Assembly: GCF_011947285.1 (NCBI RefSeq)
Contig: NZ_JAAOZT010000008.1
Coordinates: 1 to 64,000, forward strand
DNA length: 64,000 bases
Reading direction: 5' to 3'
Source: Glaciimonas immobilis
Lineage (GTDB): Bacteria; Pseudomonadota; Gammaproteobacteria; Burkholderiales; Burkholderiaceae_D
The position numbers and the translations under genes were made by a program. Shown here one piece after another: positions 10,170 to 18,985 of the stretch; position 1 is the first letter of the stretch; the number at the start of each line of letters is the position of its first letter. The notes below the pieces were generated by a model. The model ran no database searches and had not been told where the DNA came from. It saw nothing but the letters and a program-made list of their open reading frames with translations.

Positions 10170-10343
10170 AACATCACCTTGAAAAAACGCATGCGATGCA
10201 TTCATCGTAGCCGATTGAATGTAATTCTACAAGGTTGCTCTAAATCACTGTGAGGAGATATTGAATGTAAGGTTATTCATTCATGTTAGCCAAGTTATCC
10301 CCAGCGCTTCGTCGAAATCTGAGCGGCAGAGCCCGGACCCGGT

Positions 10344-11102
10344 TCAGGTTGAATGGGTACTACCGCAGACCGGACAATCAGCATCTCGCCCAACATTAAT
10401 CCGCGTCCACTCCATCGCACGCGCGTCCAGCATCAACAATTGTCCTGCCAGCGAAGTGCCGATTCCCACAATCAGTTTTAACGCCTCGGCTGCTTGCGTG
10501 CTGCCGATAATCCCCACCAGCGGCGCAAATACGCCCATCGAAGAACATTGCACTTCTTCAAATTCCCGGTCTGGCGGAAACAAACAGGCGTAGCACGGCG
10601 AGCTTGCAGAGCGTGGATCAAACACGCTGAGCTGACCATCAAACTGGATCGCTGCACCTGAGACCAGCGGCACGCGATGTGTGACGCAGGCGCGATTGAC
10701 GGCATGGCGCGTGGTGAAGTTGTCGCTGCAGTCAAGGACCACGTTGGCGGCACTGATCAGTGCATCAAGCCGCGTCTGGTCGGCGCGTTCAGCTACGCAG
10801 ATAACTTTGATGTCGGGGTTTATTGCGTGCAGCGCAATTTTTGCCGAGGTGACTTTCGGTTGACCGATACGGTCGCTCGTATGCAGGAGCTGGCGCTGTA
10901 AGTTAGTCAAATCGACCGTGTCGTCGTCCACCAGCGTAAGTGTGCCGACGCCCGCCGAAGCCAGATACATCGCCGCGGGTGAACCTAAACCGCCAGCGCC
11001 TATGATCAATATGTGCGCTGCCAGTAATTTCTCCTGACCTTCGATGTCGATGTCATCCAGCAATATATGCCTGGAGTAGCGCAGCAGTTGTTGATCGTTC
11101 AT
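10344..11102 (-). CDS. moeB: Molybdopterin-synthase adenylyltransferase MoeB (HesA/MoeB/ThiF family)
   Basis: A 252-residue E1-like enzyme that adenylates the C-terminal glycine of MoaD during molybdopterin synthesis. It shows the nucleotide-binding loop GAGGLGSP near residue 36, the LVDDDTVDLTNLQRQ segment, the DCSDNF segment, and two zinc-binding pairs, CYAC (near 172) and CPVC near the C-terminus. ThiF is a close relative, but no thi genes are nearby. It follows ctpA in the same direction, separated by a strong terminator at 11159-11188, so it likely has its own promoter. Confidence 0.87.
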   Translation of the reverse strand: MNDQQLLRYSRHILLDDIDIEGQEKLLAAHILIIGAGGLGSPAAMYLASAGVGTLTLVDDDTVDLTNLQRQLLHTSDRIGQPKVTSAKIALHAINPDIKVICVAERADQTRLDALISAANVVLDCSDNFTTRHAVNRACVTHRVPLVSGAAIQFDGQLSVFDPRSASSPCYACLFPPDREFEEVQCSSMGVFAPLVGIIGSTQAAEALKLIVGIGTSLAGQLLMLDARAMEWTRINVGRDADCPVCGSTHST

Positions 11103-11158
11103 GGTAGCGGGCTATCGTTTCCGGATGAAATGGCGCGATAAAGAATGGAGGAAAGAAG

Positions 11159-11188
11159 GAAAAAAGCCGCATCAATGGTGATGCGGCT
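11159..11188 (-). terminator. Rho-independent terminator of ctpA
   Basis: AGCCGCATCA (11165-11174) pairs perfectly with TGATGCGGCT (11179-11188) around a 4-base loop. Read leftward it is followed by TTTTTCC. It lies 27 bases past the ctpA stop. Confidence 0.9.
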
Positions 11189-11214
11189 CTGGTCGTTCAG
11201 GTGCCGAAAGAAGC

Positions 11215-12711
11215 TTACTTCTTATCGACTTTTTTGGTGCTATCTTTCTTGACGTCTTTTTTGTCGTCTTTGTCGGCAGCTGCATCTTTTTCCGATTCAG
11301 CTGGCGGTGTGGCTTTTGCCAATTTTACCGGCAAACCTTTGAGAAAATTCACTGCTTGCGCTAGCTGGAAGTCTTCTTTCGAGCCAAATTCTAACGGCTT
11401 GCGTTTCTTTGACAGGGCGATCAGACGTTGGTCTTCTTCCAGTTCATCCGCTTTTGGCACTCCAGCGGCTTCCGCTTCCTTATCTTTATCGTTGGTCAAA
11501 TGTTTAGTCAGGTCCGCTTCGCGTACCCGCAGGCCTTTGAGCAGATCGCCGTCAGCGTATTCATCCACCAGCATATCCGGGATAATGCCCCGCGCCTGAA
11601 TCGAGCGGCCATTAGGCGTGTAGTAACGCGCCGTCGTCAGCTTGACCGCAGTCTGACGATCTGGGGGCAGGGCGACGATTGATTGCACCGAACCCTTGCC
11701 AAAAGTTTGCGATCCCATGATGGTAGCGCGCTTGTAGTCTTGCAACGCACCGGCGACGATCTCGGACGCGGAAGCAGAACCGGTATTGACGAGGACAACC
11801 AACGGGATCTTTTTGACCGCGTCAGGTAATTTTGCCAATCCATCCTGACCTGGACCGGACGCGTAAAATTCCGGTTTGGCATAAAACGTTGCTTTTGAGC
11901 TAGGCAATTGCCCGTTGGTCGTGACGACGACGACATCCTTCGGCAAGAAGGCTGCCGACACACCGATTGCGCCCGGTAAAACGCCACCCGGATCGTTGCG
12001 TAAATCGAGGACCAAGCCCTTCATATTTGGATTTTCCGCGTACATGGCTTCAATTTTTTTAGCCATGTCGTTGACGGTCGGCTCCTGGAATTGCGTGATG
12101 CGCACCCAGCCGTAACCCGGTTCAACTACTTTAGCCTTGACGCTTTGCACACGAATTTCCTGGCGCGTAATGGTGACGATAATTGGCTTGTCTTCATCCT
12201 TGCGCGCAATGGTCAGCTTGATTTTGGTATTCGGCTCGCCACGCATACGCTTGACAGCCTGATCCAGCGTTAAACCCTTGACCGGGGTTGCGTCAAGACG
12301 GGTGATCAGATCACCTGCCTTGATGCCAGCGCGATAAGCGGGAGAATCTTCAATCGGTGAGATTACTTTGACGTAACCTTCTTCCATCCCGACTTCAATG
12401 CCGATACCGACAAATTTCCCCTGCGTCATTTCACGCAGTTCTTTGTAGCCTTTTTTGTCCAGATAAGACGAGTGCGGATCGAGCGAAGCGACCATGCCGG
12501 AAATGGCTTCGGTTAGCAGTTTTTTGTCGTCTACCGGTTCCACATAATCAGACTTGATCAGTCCAAATACGTCGGCTAATTGCCGCACTTCTTCTAGTGG
12601 CAGTGGCGCTGTTGCGCTCTTCTGCGCAATGGCATCAAACTGGATCGAGGCAGCGATGCCGGCGACCACGCCTAAACCGATTAGGCTGATATTCTTGAGC
12701 TTACTTCCCAT
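11215..12711 (-). CDS. ctpA: Carboxy-terminal processing protease (S41 family, CtpA type)
   Basis: A 498-residue periplasmic serine protease. An N-terminal signal/anchor segment spans about residues 8-29, a PDZ domain about 98-175 and the S41 catalytic domain about 200-370. The Ser-Lys dyad is visible as Ser314 in GSASASEI and Lys339 in TFGKGSVQ, 25 residues apart as in Prc. The C-terminal 60 residues are very rich in Lys, Asp and Ala and are probably disordered. It begins three bases after the envC stop, so the two are co-transcribed. Together they suggest control of peptidoglycan cleavage, since these proteases often degrade or process murein hydrolases. Confidence 0.9.
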   Translation of the reverse strand: MGSKLKNISLIGLGVVAGIAASIQFDAIAQKSATAPLPLEEVRQLADVFGLIKSDYVEPVDDKKLLTEAISGMVASLDPHSSYLDKKGYKELREMTQGKFVGIGIEVGMEEGYVKVISPIEDSPAYRAGIKAGDLITRLDATPVKGLTLDQAVKRMRGEPNTKIKLTIARKDEDKPIIVTITRQEIRVQSVKAKVVEPGYGWVRITQFQEPTVNDMAKKIEAMYAENPNMKGLVLDLRNDPGGVLPGAIGVSAAFLPKDVVVVTTNGQLPSSKATFYAKPEFYASGPGQDGLAKLPDAVKKIPLVVLVNTGSASASEIVAGALQDYKRATIMGSQTFGKGSVQSIVALPPDRQTAVKLTTARYYTPNGRSIQARGIIPDMLVDEYADGDLLKGLRVREADLTKHLTNDKDKEAEAAGVPKADELEEDQRLIALSKKRKPLEFGSKEDFQLAQAVNFLKGLPVKLAKATPPAESEKDAAADKDDKKDVKKDSTKKVDKK

Positions 12712-12714
12712 GTT

Positions 12715-14301
12715 TCACCTAATAGTTACCCAACTGATGGGGTCAAACGCACGGCCCTGATGCCGAATTTCAAAGTATAAACCTGATTGTTCGTTGCCGC
12801 CGCTGTTACCTGCTTTAGCAATAATATCACCCGCTTTTATGACATCGCCGGGATGCTTCAATAATGCCTGATTGTTGCCGTAAATAGTCATGTATTCACT
12901 GCCATGATCAATAATGATCAGGTTTCCGAATCCCCGCAACCAGTCTGCAAAGACGACTCTGCCAGCCGCGACCGCTTTAACTTCGGTTCCTTCTGGTGCC
13001 CGAATGAATAAACCTCTGGAAGGAGGTCCGTCACCGCGCTTGCTGCCGAATCGATTGGTAAGCACTCCCCGTACCGGCGAGTGCAATAGTCCGCGCATTG
13101 ACGCAAACGACTTGCCATATGCGGCTTGCGGATCAATGTCCGGGGTTGCGTCATTGTGCACCAATGGCGCTATCGGTGCTGGCGCGACCGGCATTGGTGC
13201 CATAGCCACCTGCACTGGCGGTTGATCGTCATCAATAGGATCGGGGACAAATGCAGGTTGTGTTGCCGTAGGAACGGGTGCCAGAGCAAGTCCTCCTTGG
13301 GCGCTATTTTTATGTTGTGCCGTGGCATCGTGCTGGCGCTGCAGATGCGCTTGGGCGCGCGCAAGTTGTGCTTGCTTCTGTGCTTGTTTTTGAGCCTCTT
13401 TTTTTGCTATGGCTTGCGCGATAGCCTGCGCTCTGGCCAGTGCCGCCGCTTGCGCAGCCGCCTGTGCTCTGGCTAGTTGTGCCTGACGGTGTTGTTCGCG
13501 CAGAATTGCCTCTGCCTTCTTTTGTGCCTCAATCAAGACGGCGAGCTTATCAACCAATCCAGCCAGACGCTGTTCGTCGCGGGCTGTTTTGCCGACTTCC
13601 TGACGCTGCGCAATCAGTTTTCCTGACAGTTGGGTTAACAGTATTGCACGGGTTTTCTTCTCTTTTTCGAGCACCGATTTTTGGGTCCGCTGTTCTAGCG
13701 CGATTTCATCGAGTGCATTTTTTGCGTTTTGCGTGTCGGCTTGATTCGCTTCAATAGCCAGTAAGTTGACGCGCAGCGCTTCGATTAACTTGGCCTGGGC
13801 TTTAGAAACGTAGCCCAGATATTGCAACTGACGATTGATTTTGTTGGCATTTTCGCCTGATAACAACAACTTCAGTCGGTCTTCATTGCCGGCAACATAT
13901 TGCCGCCGCAACAAGGTGGCCATCTGGGTTTGTTGCAGCGTCACGGTTTTGCTCAACTCTTGATGTTTTTTTGATAAATTATCTAAGGTAGCCTGCGTGC
14001 CTGATTGCTCCTGACCAAGATCAAACAGCGCCCGATTGGCTTTTGAAATGGCGGTTTCGGATTCTGCTAGCGCATCGGCGGCATCACCTTTAGCGGTTTC
14101 AGTCTTGTCAATGTCCCGTTTTAGGGCGTTTAATTTTTCCTGGAGTTCATCCCGCTCCGTCTCGGCGACTTCTTTTTGTTTGCTGCGTTCTGTAACCTTC
14201 GGCGCTGTCGCGGCTCGCGCATCGGTTGCCACGACCAGTGTGGCATTGACGAAGAACATGGCAGAAAGCAGTGCGGCGTATCGCAACGCCTTATCAGGCA
14301 T
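12715..14301 (-). CDS. envC: Murein hydrolase activator EnvC (degenerate LytM/M23 protein)
   Basis: About 528 residues. A signal peptide (PDKALRYAALLSAMFFVNATLVVATDARA) is followed by a long coiled coil (about residues 25-270, with LAxLVDKLAVLIEAQKKAE), an Ala/Gln-rich and proline-rich linker, and a C-terminal LytM domain. The LytM domain lacks the zinc-binding HxxxD and HxH residues: RAPEGTEV and LYFEIRHQG stand in their places, as in E. coli EnvC. It should therefore activate amidases at the division septum rather than cut murein itself. I prefer the ATG at 14301 because the signal peptide then starts correctly. An in-frame TTG at 14364 would add 21 residues. It sits between gpmA and ctpA. 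Confidence 0.85.
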   Translation of the reverse strand: MPDKALRYAALLSAMFFVNATLVVATDARAATAPKVTERSKQKEVAETERDELQEKLNALKRDIDKTETAKGDAADALAESETAISKANRALFDLGQEQSGTQATLDNLSKKHQELSKTVTLQQTQMATLLRRQYVAGNEDRLKLLLSGENANKINRQLQYLGYVSKAQAKLIEALRVNLLAIEANQADTQNAKNALDEIALEQRTQKSVLEKEKKTRAILLTQLSGKLIAQRQEVGKTARDEQRLAGLVDKLAVLIEAQKKAEAILREQHRQAQLARAQAAAQAAALARAQAIAQAIAKKEAQKQAQKQAQLARAQAHLQRQHDATAQHKNSAQGGLALAPVPTATQPAFVPDPIDDDQPPVQVAMAPMPVAPAPIAPLVHNDATPDIDPQAAYGKSFASMRGLLHSPVRGVLTNRFGSKRGDGPPSRGLFIRAPEGTEVKAVAAGRVVFADWLRGFGNLIIIDHGSEYMTIYGNNQALLKHPGDVIKAGDIIAKAGNSGGNEQSGLYFEIRHQGRAFDPISWVTIR

Positions 14302-14375
14302 TGCGATAGACAGCACACAAGTGCGGAGGCCGCGCAGGGTTACCCGGGCGGTAATCCATCTCAACAGAGCGATAT

Positions 14376-15122
14376 TTATTTCGCTTTCCCCTGATTGGCG
14401 ACGGCGTGCATCGCCGCTGCGATGGCAGCCTGATCGCCCAGATAGTAGCTCTTGATCGGTTTCAGGTCCGCGTCAAGTTCGTAGACCAGTGGCTGACCAT
14501 TGGGGATATTGAGACCCACGATATCCGCGTCGCTGATGCCATCCAACATCTTGATCAAGGCGCGCAAGCTATTGCCGTGAGCAGAGATAATGATGCGTTT
14601 GCCGCTGCGGATTGCGGGGGCGATCGTGTCGTCCCACGCAGGAATGACGCGCGCCACAGTATCTTTGAGGCACTCTGTCAGTGGAACCTGATTACGGCCC
14701 AACGCAGCGTAACGAGGGTCGTCATAGGATGCGCGCGGATCGGCGGCGTCTAGTTCAGGCGGCGGCGTGTCGTAACTGCGACGCCATACCATCACTTGTT
14801 CATCACCGTATTGTGCGGCGGTTTCGGCCTTGTTCAGTCCTTGCAATGCGCCATAATGACGCTCATTCAGACGCCAGTCGTGTTGCACGGGCAACCACAT
14901 CAAATCCATTTCGTCCAGTGTTCCCCATAGCGTGCGAATAGCGCGTTTAAGCACCGAAGTGAACGCCAGATCAAAGGTTAACCCGGCTTCCTTTAGCAGT
15001 TTTCCGGCTTCGACAGCTTCTGCCACGCCTTTTTCGGTCAGGTCAACATCCACCCAGCCGGTGAACCGGTTTGCCAAATTCCAAGTGGACTCGCCATGGC
15101 GCATCAATACAATTTTATACAT
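14376..15122 (-). CDS. gpmA: 2,3-bisphosphoglycerate-dependent phosphoglycerate mutase
   Basis: A 248-residue glycolytic enzyme interconverting 3- and 2-phosphoglycerate. The phosphohistidine motif [10 protein letters not shown] begins at residue 7, and the signature [17 protein letters not shown] and [12 protein letters not shown] (second active-site His) are present. Length matches the dPGM family. It is the first gene of the leftward gpmA-envC-ctpA block. The upstream region is shared with the divergent rhodanese gene and holds an inverted-repeat element. Confidence 0.95.
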   Translation of the reverse strand: MYKIVLMRHGESTWNLANRFTGWVDVDLTEKGVAEAVEAGKLLKEAGLTFDLAFTSVLKRAIRTLWGTLDEMDLMWLPVQHDWRLNERHYGALQGLNKAETAAQYGDEQVMVWRRSYDTPPPELDAADPRASYDDPRYAALGRNQVPLTECLKDTVARVIPAWDDTIAPAIRSGKRIIISAHGNSLRALIKMLDGISDADIVGLNIPNGQPLVYELDADLKPIKSYYLGDQAAIAAAMHAVANQGKAK

Positions 15123-15198
15123 TGTGTGTGGTAGTAAGTAGTTGTTAAATAATTAAAAAACAATTCAAATCAATCCAATGAATGAATCGATTGCAATA

Positions 15199-15351
15199 GA
15201 ACTTACGCAAAATCTTCCCAGCAAGGCGTGCCGACGAAGAGAGTACGCGATTACGGCCAGGAAAGCACAACGCAGCTGAGGCGGTTTTGCGTAAGTTCTG
15301 CTAGTGCGGCCAGGAAAGGATAACGCGGCTGGGACGGTTTTGCGTAAGTTC
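15199..15351. repeat. Inverted-repeat element copy A (TTTTGCGTAAGT family) with an extra right half
   Basis: A 100-base unit at 15199-15298 opens with GAACTTACGCAAAA and closes with its exact complement TTTTGCGTAAGTTC. Inside is GGCCAGGAAAG. A second right half (15306-15351, again GGCCAGGAAAG then TTTTGCGTAAGTTC) follows directly. Related copies occur at 16973 and 28342. It lies in the divergent gap between gpmA and the rhodanese gene. No coding capacity is seen, so it is MITE-like or REP-like. Confidence 0.75.
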
Positions 15352-15412
15352 TAATATGATGCTCCAGCTTCTATTTTATAATGGCAGGATTAACTAATAC
15401 CATTGGATCACT

Positions 15413-15814
15413 GTGAAATTCTTGATTGATAATATTTTTGTGCTCGGATTGGTCATTTTATCGGGCGGCGCACTGATTTTCCCTTTATTGCAACGACGCG
15501 GCAACAAAGTCACAACGTTGCAAGCAACGCAACTCATTAACCAAGGCAAGGCATTAATACTGGATGTGCGTGAGGCTCAAGGCTTTTCTGCTGGTCATTT
15601 GATCGATTCGAAGAATATTCCACTGAAAGATCTTACAACCCGGTTGGTGGAAATAGAAAAATTCAAAGCGAAAAACGTTATTGTAGTCTGCCAGACCGGA
15701 GCGCAGTCGTCCAAAGCTTCGGCCCAACTCGCGATGGCAGGCTTCCAGCAGGTTTACAGTCTTGACGGTGGTATCGCAAGTTGGCACACCCAAGGTCTGC
15801 CGACCATCAAATAA
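15413..15814 (+). CDS. Membrane-anchored rhodanese-domain protein
   Basis: 133 residues. One N-terminal membrane segment (about 5-25) is followed by a single rhodanese domain with the DVRE segment at 51-54, GHLIDSKNIP, and active-site Cys93 in the loop CQTGAQSS. The loop length fits sulfurtransferases acting on sulfane sulfur. YibN-type proteins with this layout sit before grxC and secB in many proteobacteria, as here. It may work in thiol or persulfide handling near the membrane. The start is a GTG in a CACTGTGAAATT context. Confidence 0.85.
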   Translation: MKFLIDNIFVLGLVILSGGALIFPLLQRRGNKVTTLQATQLINQGKALILDVREAQGFSAGHLIDSKNIPLKDLTTRLVEIEKFKAKNVIVVCQTGAQSSKASAQLAMAGFQQVYSLDGGIASWHTQGLPTIK

Positions 15815-15832
15815 CGAATAGAAGAGAACCTT

Positions 15833-16096
15833 ATGACTGCTCCAGTTTTAATGTATAGCACCGCCGTTTGTCCTTATTGCATGCGCGCAGAACAATTGTT
15901 GAAGGCCCGCGGAGTAGAGGACATTGAGAAAGTACGGATCGACCTCGACCCGCAGCAACGCGACCAGATGATGAAAAGAACCGGGCGCCGTACCGTCCCC
16001 CAAATTTATATCGGTGACACCCACGTGGGTGGTTTCGATGATTTGAATGCGCTTGATCAGGCTGGCAAGCTGTTACCTTTGCTGCAGGGCGCTTAG
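15833..16096 (+). CDS. grxC: Glutaredoxin 3
   Basis: An 87-residue dithiol glutaredoxin with the CPYC active site at residues 13-16, the TVPQIYIG cis-proline motif and GGFDDLNAL, which binds glutathione. It reduces disulfides and mixed disulfides with glutathione. It begins 18 bases after the rhodanese stop and likely shares its transcript. Confidence 0.95.
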   Translation: MTAPVLMYSTAVCPYCMRAEQLLKARGVEDIEKVRIDLDPQQRDQMMKRTGRRTVPQIYIGDTHVGGFDDLNALDQAGKLLPLLQGA

Positions 16097-16212
16097 GAAC
16101 CAATTTGATATTTTATTGCCTCACAAGGTCATAAACTGAACGGCTGTTTTGCGCGCGGATCCGCAGGATTGTGATAGTGTGCGGCAGCCAAGGCGGTTGA
16201 AGCTGGTTATGT

Positions 16213-16285
16213 GTCTCTGTAAACATTGCAGGCGTCTTTGACAGTGATCTTTGCATCGTCAGATCAGTGCAGAGACGTTTTTGTT
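16213..16285 (+). terminator. Possible terminator or structured RNA between grxC and secB
   Basis: GTCTCTG (16213-16219) pairs with CAGAGAC (16270-16276), enclosing an inner stem TGATCT/AGATCA, and is followed by a T-rich run (GTTTTTGTTTGTT). The long loop makes it an unusual terminator. It could also be the end of a short leader or small RNA before secB. Confidence 0.35.
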
Positions 16286-16345
16286 TGTTATTACCCTGGT
16301 TACGGATGTTAATTCATCCATTTTTAAATTTATTGAAAGAGTTTT

Positions 16346-16858
16346 ATGGCCGACGAAATTAAGCAAACTGAAAATACCGAATCCGACAGTCCAGTGTTTC
16401 AGATTCAGCGTGTGTACCTGAAAGATTTGTCGCTAGAGCAACCGAACTCGCCGGGTATTTTTTTGGAACAAGACGCACCGCAAATCGAAGTCGCCGTTGA
16501 CGTTGGTGCAGAAGCGCTGGCCGAAGGCATCTATGAGTCGACCGTGACGATTACGGTGACTGCCAAGGTCAAGGACAAGGTTGCATTTTTGGTTGAAGGT
16601 AAGCAGGCCGGTATTTTTGAAGTGCGCAATGTTCCGGCAGAACAACTCGACCCACTGCTGGGCATTGGTTGTCCAAATATCGTTTATCCTTATTTGCGTG
16701 CCAATATCGCCGACGCGATCACGCGCGCTGGTTTTCCGCCAATCCACCTTGCGGAAATCAATTTTGAGGTGTTCTATCAACAGCGCACTTTAGCGCTGGC
16801 TGAGCAGCAGGGAAGCAAAGATAGTATTGCAGTTGACGGTAGCAGCGCGATTAACTAA
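16346..16858 (+). CDS. secB: Protein-export chaperone SecB
   Basis: A 170-residue tetrameric chaperone that keeps preproteins unfolded and hands them to Sec[20 protein letters not shown] at the N-terminus and [36 protein letters not shown] in the C-terminal half are the family hallmarks. It follows grxC with a gap of about 250 bases, the common betaproteobacterial order before gpsA. Confidence 0.96.
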   Translation: MADEIKQTENTESDSPVFQIQRVYLKDLSLEQPNSPGIFLEQDAPQIEVAVDVGAEALAEGIYESTVTITVTAKVKDKVAFLVEGKQAGIFEVRNVPAEQLDPLLGIGCPNIVYPYLRANIADAITRAGFPPIHLAEINFEVFYQQRTLALAEQQGSKDSIAVDGSSAIN

Positions 16859-16972
16859 TACTTCTAAGCGTAAAATTAAAGCTTGGGTCGCCGCGCCGGA
16901 CATTGTTCGGTGTAGCGCTGTGCGGGCGCATTTGCGAAGTACAGTGACACGGTTTTGATAATGAGTAAGAAT

Positions 16973-17080
16973 ACTTACGGAAAGTCTTCCCGGCAACGGG
17001 CTGGTCAACCCTGCCGATGCAGACGGTACGCAGACACGGCCAGGAAAGCACAACGGCGCTGGGGCAATTTTGCGTAAGTT
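16973..17080. repeat. Inverted-repeat element copy B (TTTTGCGTAAGT family)
   Basis: About 108 bases beginning ACTTACGGAAAGTCTTCC and ending TTTTGCGTAAGT, with the shared core GGCCAGGAAAG. The ends are imperfect inverted repeats. It stops 15 bases before the SH3-protein start codon, so it could influence that gene's expression. Confidence 0.7.
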
Positions 17081-17095
17081 TTCGGAGACGATAGA

Positions 17096-17563
17096 ATGAA
17101 ATATATGCGCGCGAGCGATATGATAATGGCGTCGATAGTGGCCTCTGTATTGGCATTTGGTGCAATCAATGTAGCGCACGCGCTCGATTTCAAAGCCGTG
17201 GGCGCGGCACCTGTCATTTTTTACGATGCGCCCTCCGAAAAAGGACGGCGTGTTGCTATTGCCCCGCGTGGCATGCCTGTAGAAGTGGTATTGACTTACG
17301 GCGACTGGACCAAAGTACGTGATGCAAGCGGTGATTTGTCATGGGTGCAGACGGCCGGATTGTCGGGTAGTCGTACGCTGCAGGTCAAGGTTGCGAACGC
17401 CAAGATCCGTGCCACCCCGAGCGACACCGCGCCGCAAGTCTTCAGCGCCGATAAGGGCGTTCTTCTAGAATTGGTCGAGCCTGTTGTCTCAGGTTGGGTT
17501 AAGGTGCGTCACCGCGACGGTCAGTCAGGCTACGTAAAAGCGACCGAGGTATGGGGAAGTTAA
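17096..17563 (+). CDS. Secreted bacterial SH3-domain protein
   Basis: 155 residues with a signal peptide (cleavage after NVAHA, near residue 29) and two SH3-like halves. The first covers about 33-90 and the second about 93-152, the latter with the VKVRHRDGQSGYVKATEVWG ending. Such domains often bind peptidoglycan or mediate periplasmic contacts. Its place between secB and gpsA is common in Oxalobacteraceae and Burkholderiaceae, but no function is assigned. Repeat element B lies immediately upstream. Confidence 0.8.
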   Translation: MKYMRASDMIMASIVASVLAFGAINVAHALDFKAVGAAPVIFYDAPSEKGRRVAIAPRGMPVEVVLTYGDWTKVRDASGDLSWVQTAGLSGSRTLQVKVANAKIRATPSDTAPQVFSADKGVLLELVEPVVSGWVKVRHRDGQSGYVKATEVWGS

Positions 17564-17824
17564 CGCAGCAATCTTAAAAGATTGCTTTGCATTTCGCCTG
17601 AATCCTGAGCGCCTGATCGCAGTGTCGACTGCCGGGCCAATGTGGCTACCATCCAACCTTTTAGACAATGTTTTCGTAACTATGGCTAATTGCTGGTAGC
17701 CGATTTTTTGGTGACTTGCGATGATATTCATTGCTGCGGCAGACGCACCATAGCTACCGCCTGACGGTTAATTCCTAATGTTTTATTCTACGATCGGCCG
17801 CTTGTGACCGTTGATTCCTCACCA

Positions 17825-18835
17825 ATGAATATCACCATCCTCGGCGCGGGCGCCTGGGGTACTGCGCTTGCGATTGCGCTTGCGCAGCGCCACAACGTTT
17901 TATTATGGGGACGCAACCCGACTGTCATCGCCGCCGCCGCAGCGCAGCGTGATAACACTACCTACTTACCTGGTTTTCCATTACCTGCCAATTTAATCGT
18001 CACCGCAGATTTTGCGCAGGCGATCGCGCATGTCGGCTTCGATGTTGCGGGCGAAAATAGTCTTTTGATTGTTGCATCCTCAGTGGCTGGCATGCGTTCT
18101 CTGTGCGAACAGTTGCGTGGTCTGGCTATCCCCAATATTGTATGGCTCTGTAAGGGCTTTGAAGAAAATACGCGATTGCTACCGCACCAGATCGTGCGTC
18201 AGGTACTGGGCGATGCTATTCCTGCGGGCGCGCTTTCCGGACCCTCTTTTGCGCAGGAGGTGGCACGTGGCTTGCCTTGCGCGCTGGCGATAGCGACCAG
18301 CGACCTGGCGCTTTCCGAGCGTGTAGTGGCGGCGGTACATGGTTGTAATATTCGCGTGTATTCGACTGACGATATGATTGGCGTAGAAGTCGGCGGCGCG
18401 GTAAAAAATATCATGGCAATTGCAACCGGTCTGGCAGATGGACTACATCTTGGCTTAAATGCCAGAGCAGCGCTGATCACCCGCGGGCTAGCTGAAATAA
18501 CCCGGTTGGGATTGGCATTGGGCGGTCGCAGCGAGACTTTCATGGGTTTGTCAGGTGTCGGCGATTTGATACTGACTTGTACCGGTGACTTGTCACGTAA
18601 TCGCAAAGTCGGGCTGGCGTTAGCGCAAGGCAAAAGTCTCAATGATGTGGTCGCTGAGTTGGGTCATGTTGCGGAGGGTGTGCGTTGTGCCGCTGCGGTG
18701 CTGACACTTGCACAAAGGCTTGGCGTGGATATGCCGATTACCACCGCGGTCGCTGGCGTATTGTTCGACGGCGATGCCCCAGGCACGATGGTTGACCTGA
18801 TGTTAGCGCGCACACCGCGTGAAGAATCAGCTTGA
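17825..18835 (+). CDS. gpsA: NAD(P)H-dependent glycerol-3-phosphate dehydrogenase
   Basis: 336 residues. It reduces dihydroxyacetone phosphate to sn-glycerol 3-phosphate for phospholipid synthesis. The N-terminal NAD-binding motif GAGAWGTALA directly follows MNITIL, which is why I start at the ATG 17825 rather than the GTG 17804. The substrate-binding signature GLSGVGDLILTCTGDLSRNR, including GVEVGGAVKN before it, is present. It is the last gene of the plus-strand block and faces hslU. Confidence 0.93.
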   Translation: MNITILGAGAWGTALAIALAQRHNVLLWGRNPTVIAAAAAQRDNTTYLPGFPLPANLIVTADFAQAIAHVGFDVAGENSLLIVASSVAGMRSLCEQLRGLAIPNIVWLCKGFEENTRLLPHQIVRQVLGDAIPAGALSGPSFAQEVARGLPCALAIATSDLALSERVVAAVHGCNIRVYSTDDMIGVEVGGAVKNIMAIATGLADGLHLGLNARAALITRGLAEITRLGLALGGRSETFMGLSGVGDLILTCTGDLSRNRKVGLALAQGKSLNDVVAELGHVAEGVRCAAAVLTLAQRLGVDMPITTAVAGVLFDGDAPGTMVDLMLARTPREESA

Positions 18836-18887
18836 ACGGACTGACGAGGCCAGTTTCTCTGCTAACGGTACTGCCAGCGACTAGATG

Positions 18888-18927
18888 GTTTCAGCAATCG
18901 GGGAGCAGGCCCCGAAGTGCTGGAAAC
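18888..18927. other. Stem-loop between convergent gpsA and hslU
   Basis: Two stacked stems: GTTTCAGCA (18888-18896) with TGCTGGAAAC (18918-18927, one bulge), enclosing CGGGG (18899-18903) with CCCCG (18910-18914). There is no T-run on either side, so it may act as a mRNA 3'-end stabiliser or a Rho-related end rather than an intrinsic terminator. Confidence 0.5.
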
Positions 18928-18985
18928 GACATCCACCGGTAACGCCCAGTTATCGCGCTATGACATATACACTACGACACATACC

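Noticed and set aside
10681-10863. Plus-strand frames over moeB
   Set aside because: Short shadows of moeB with no supporting signals.
18888-18927. Intrinsic terminator between gpsA and hslU
   Set aside because: The stem is strong but neither side carries a T-run, so I list it only as a stem-loop.
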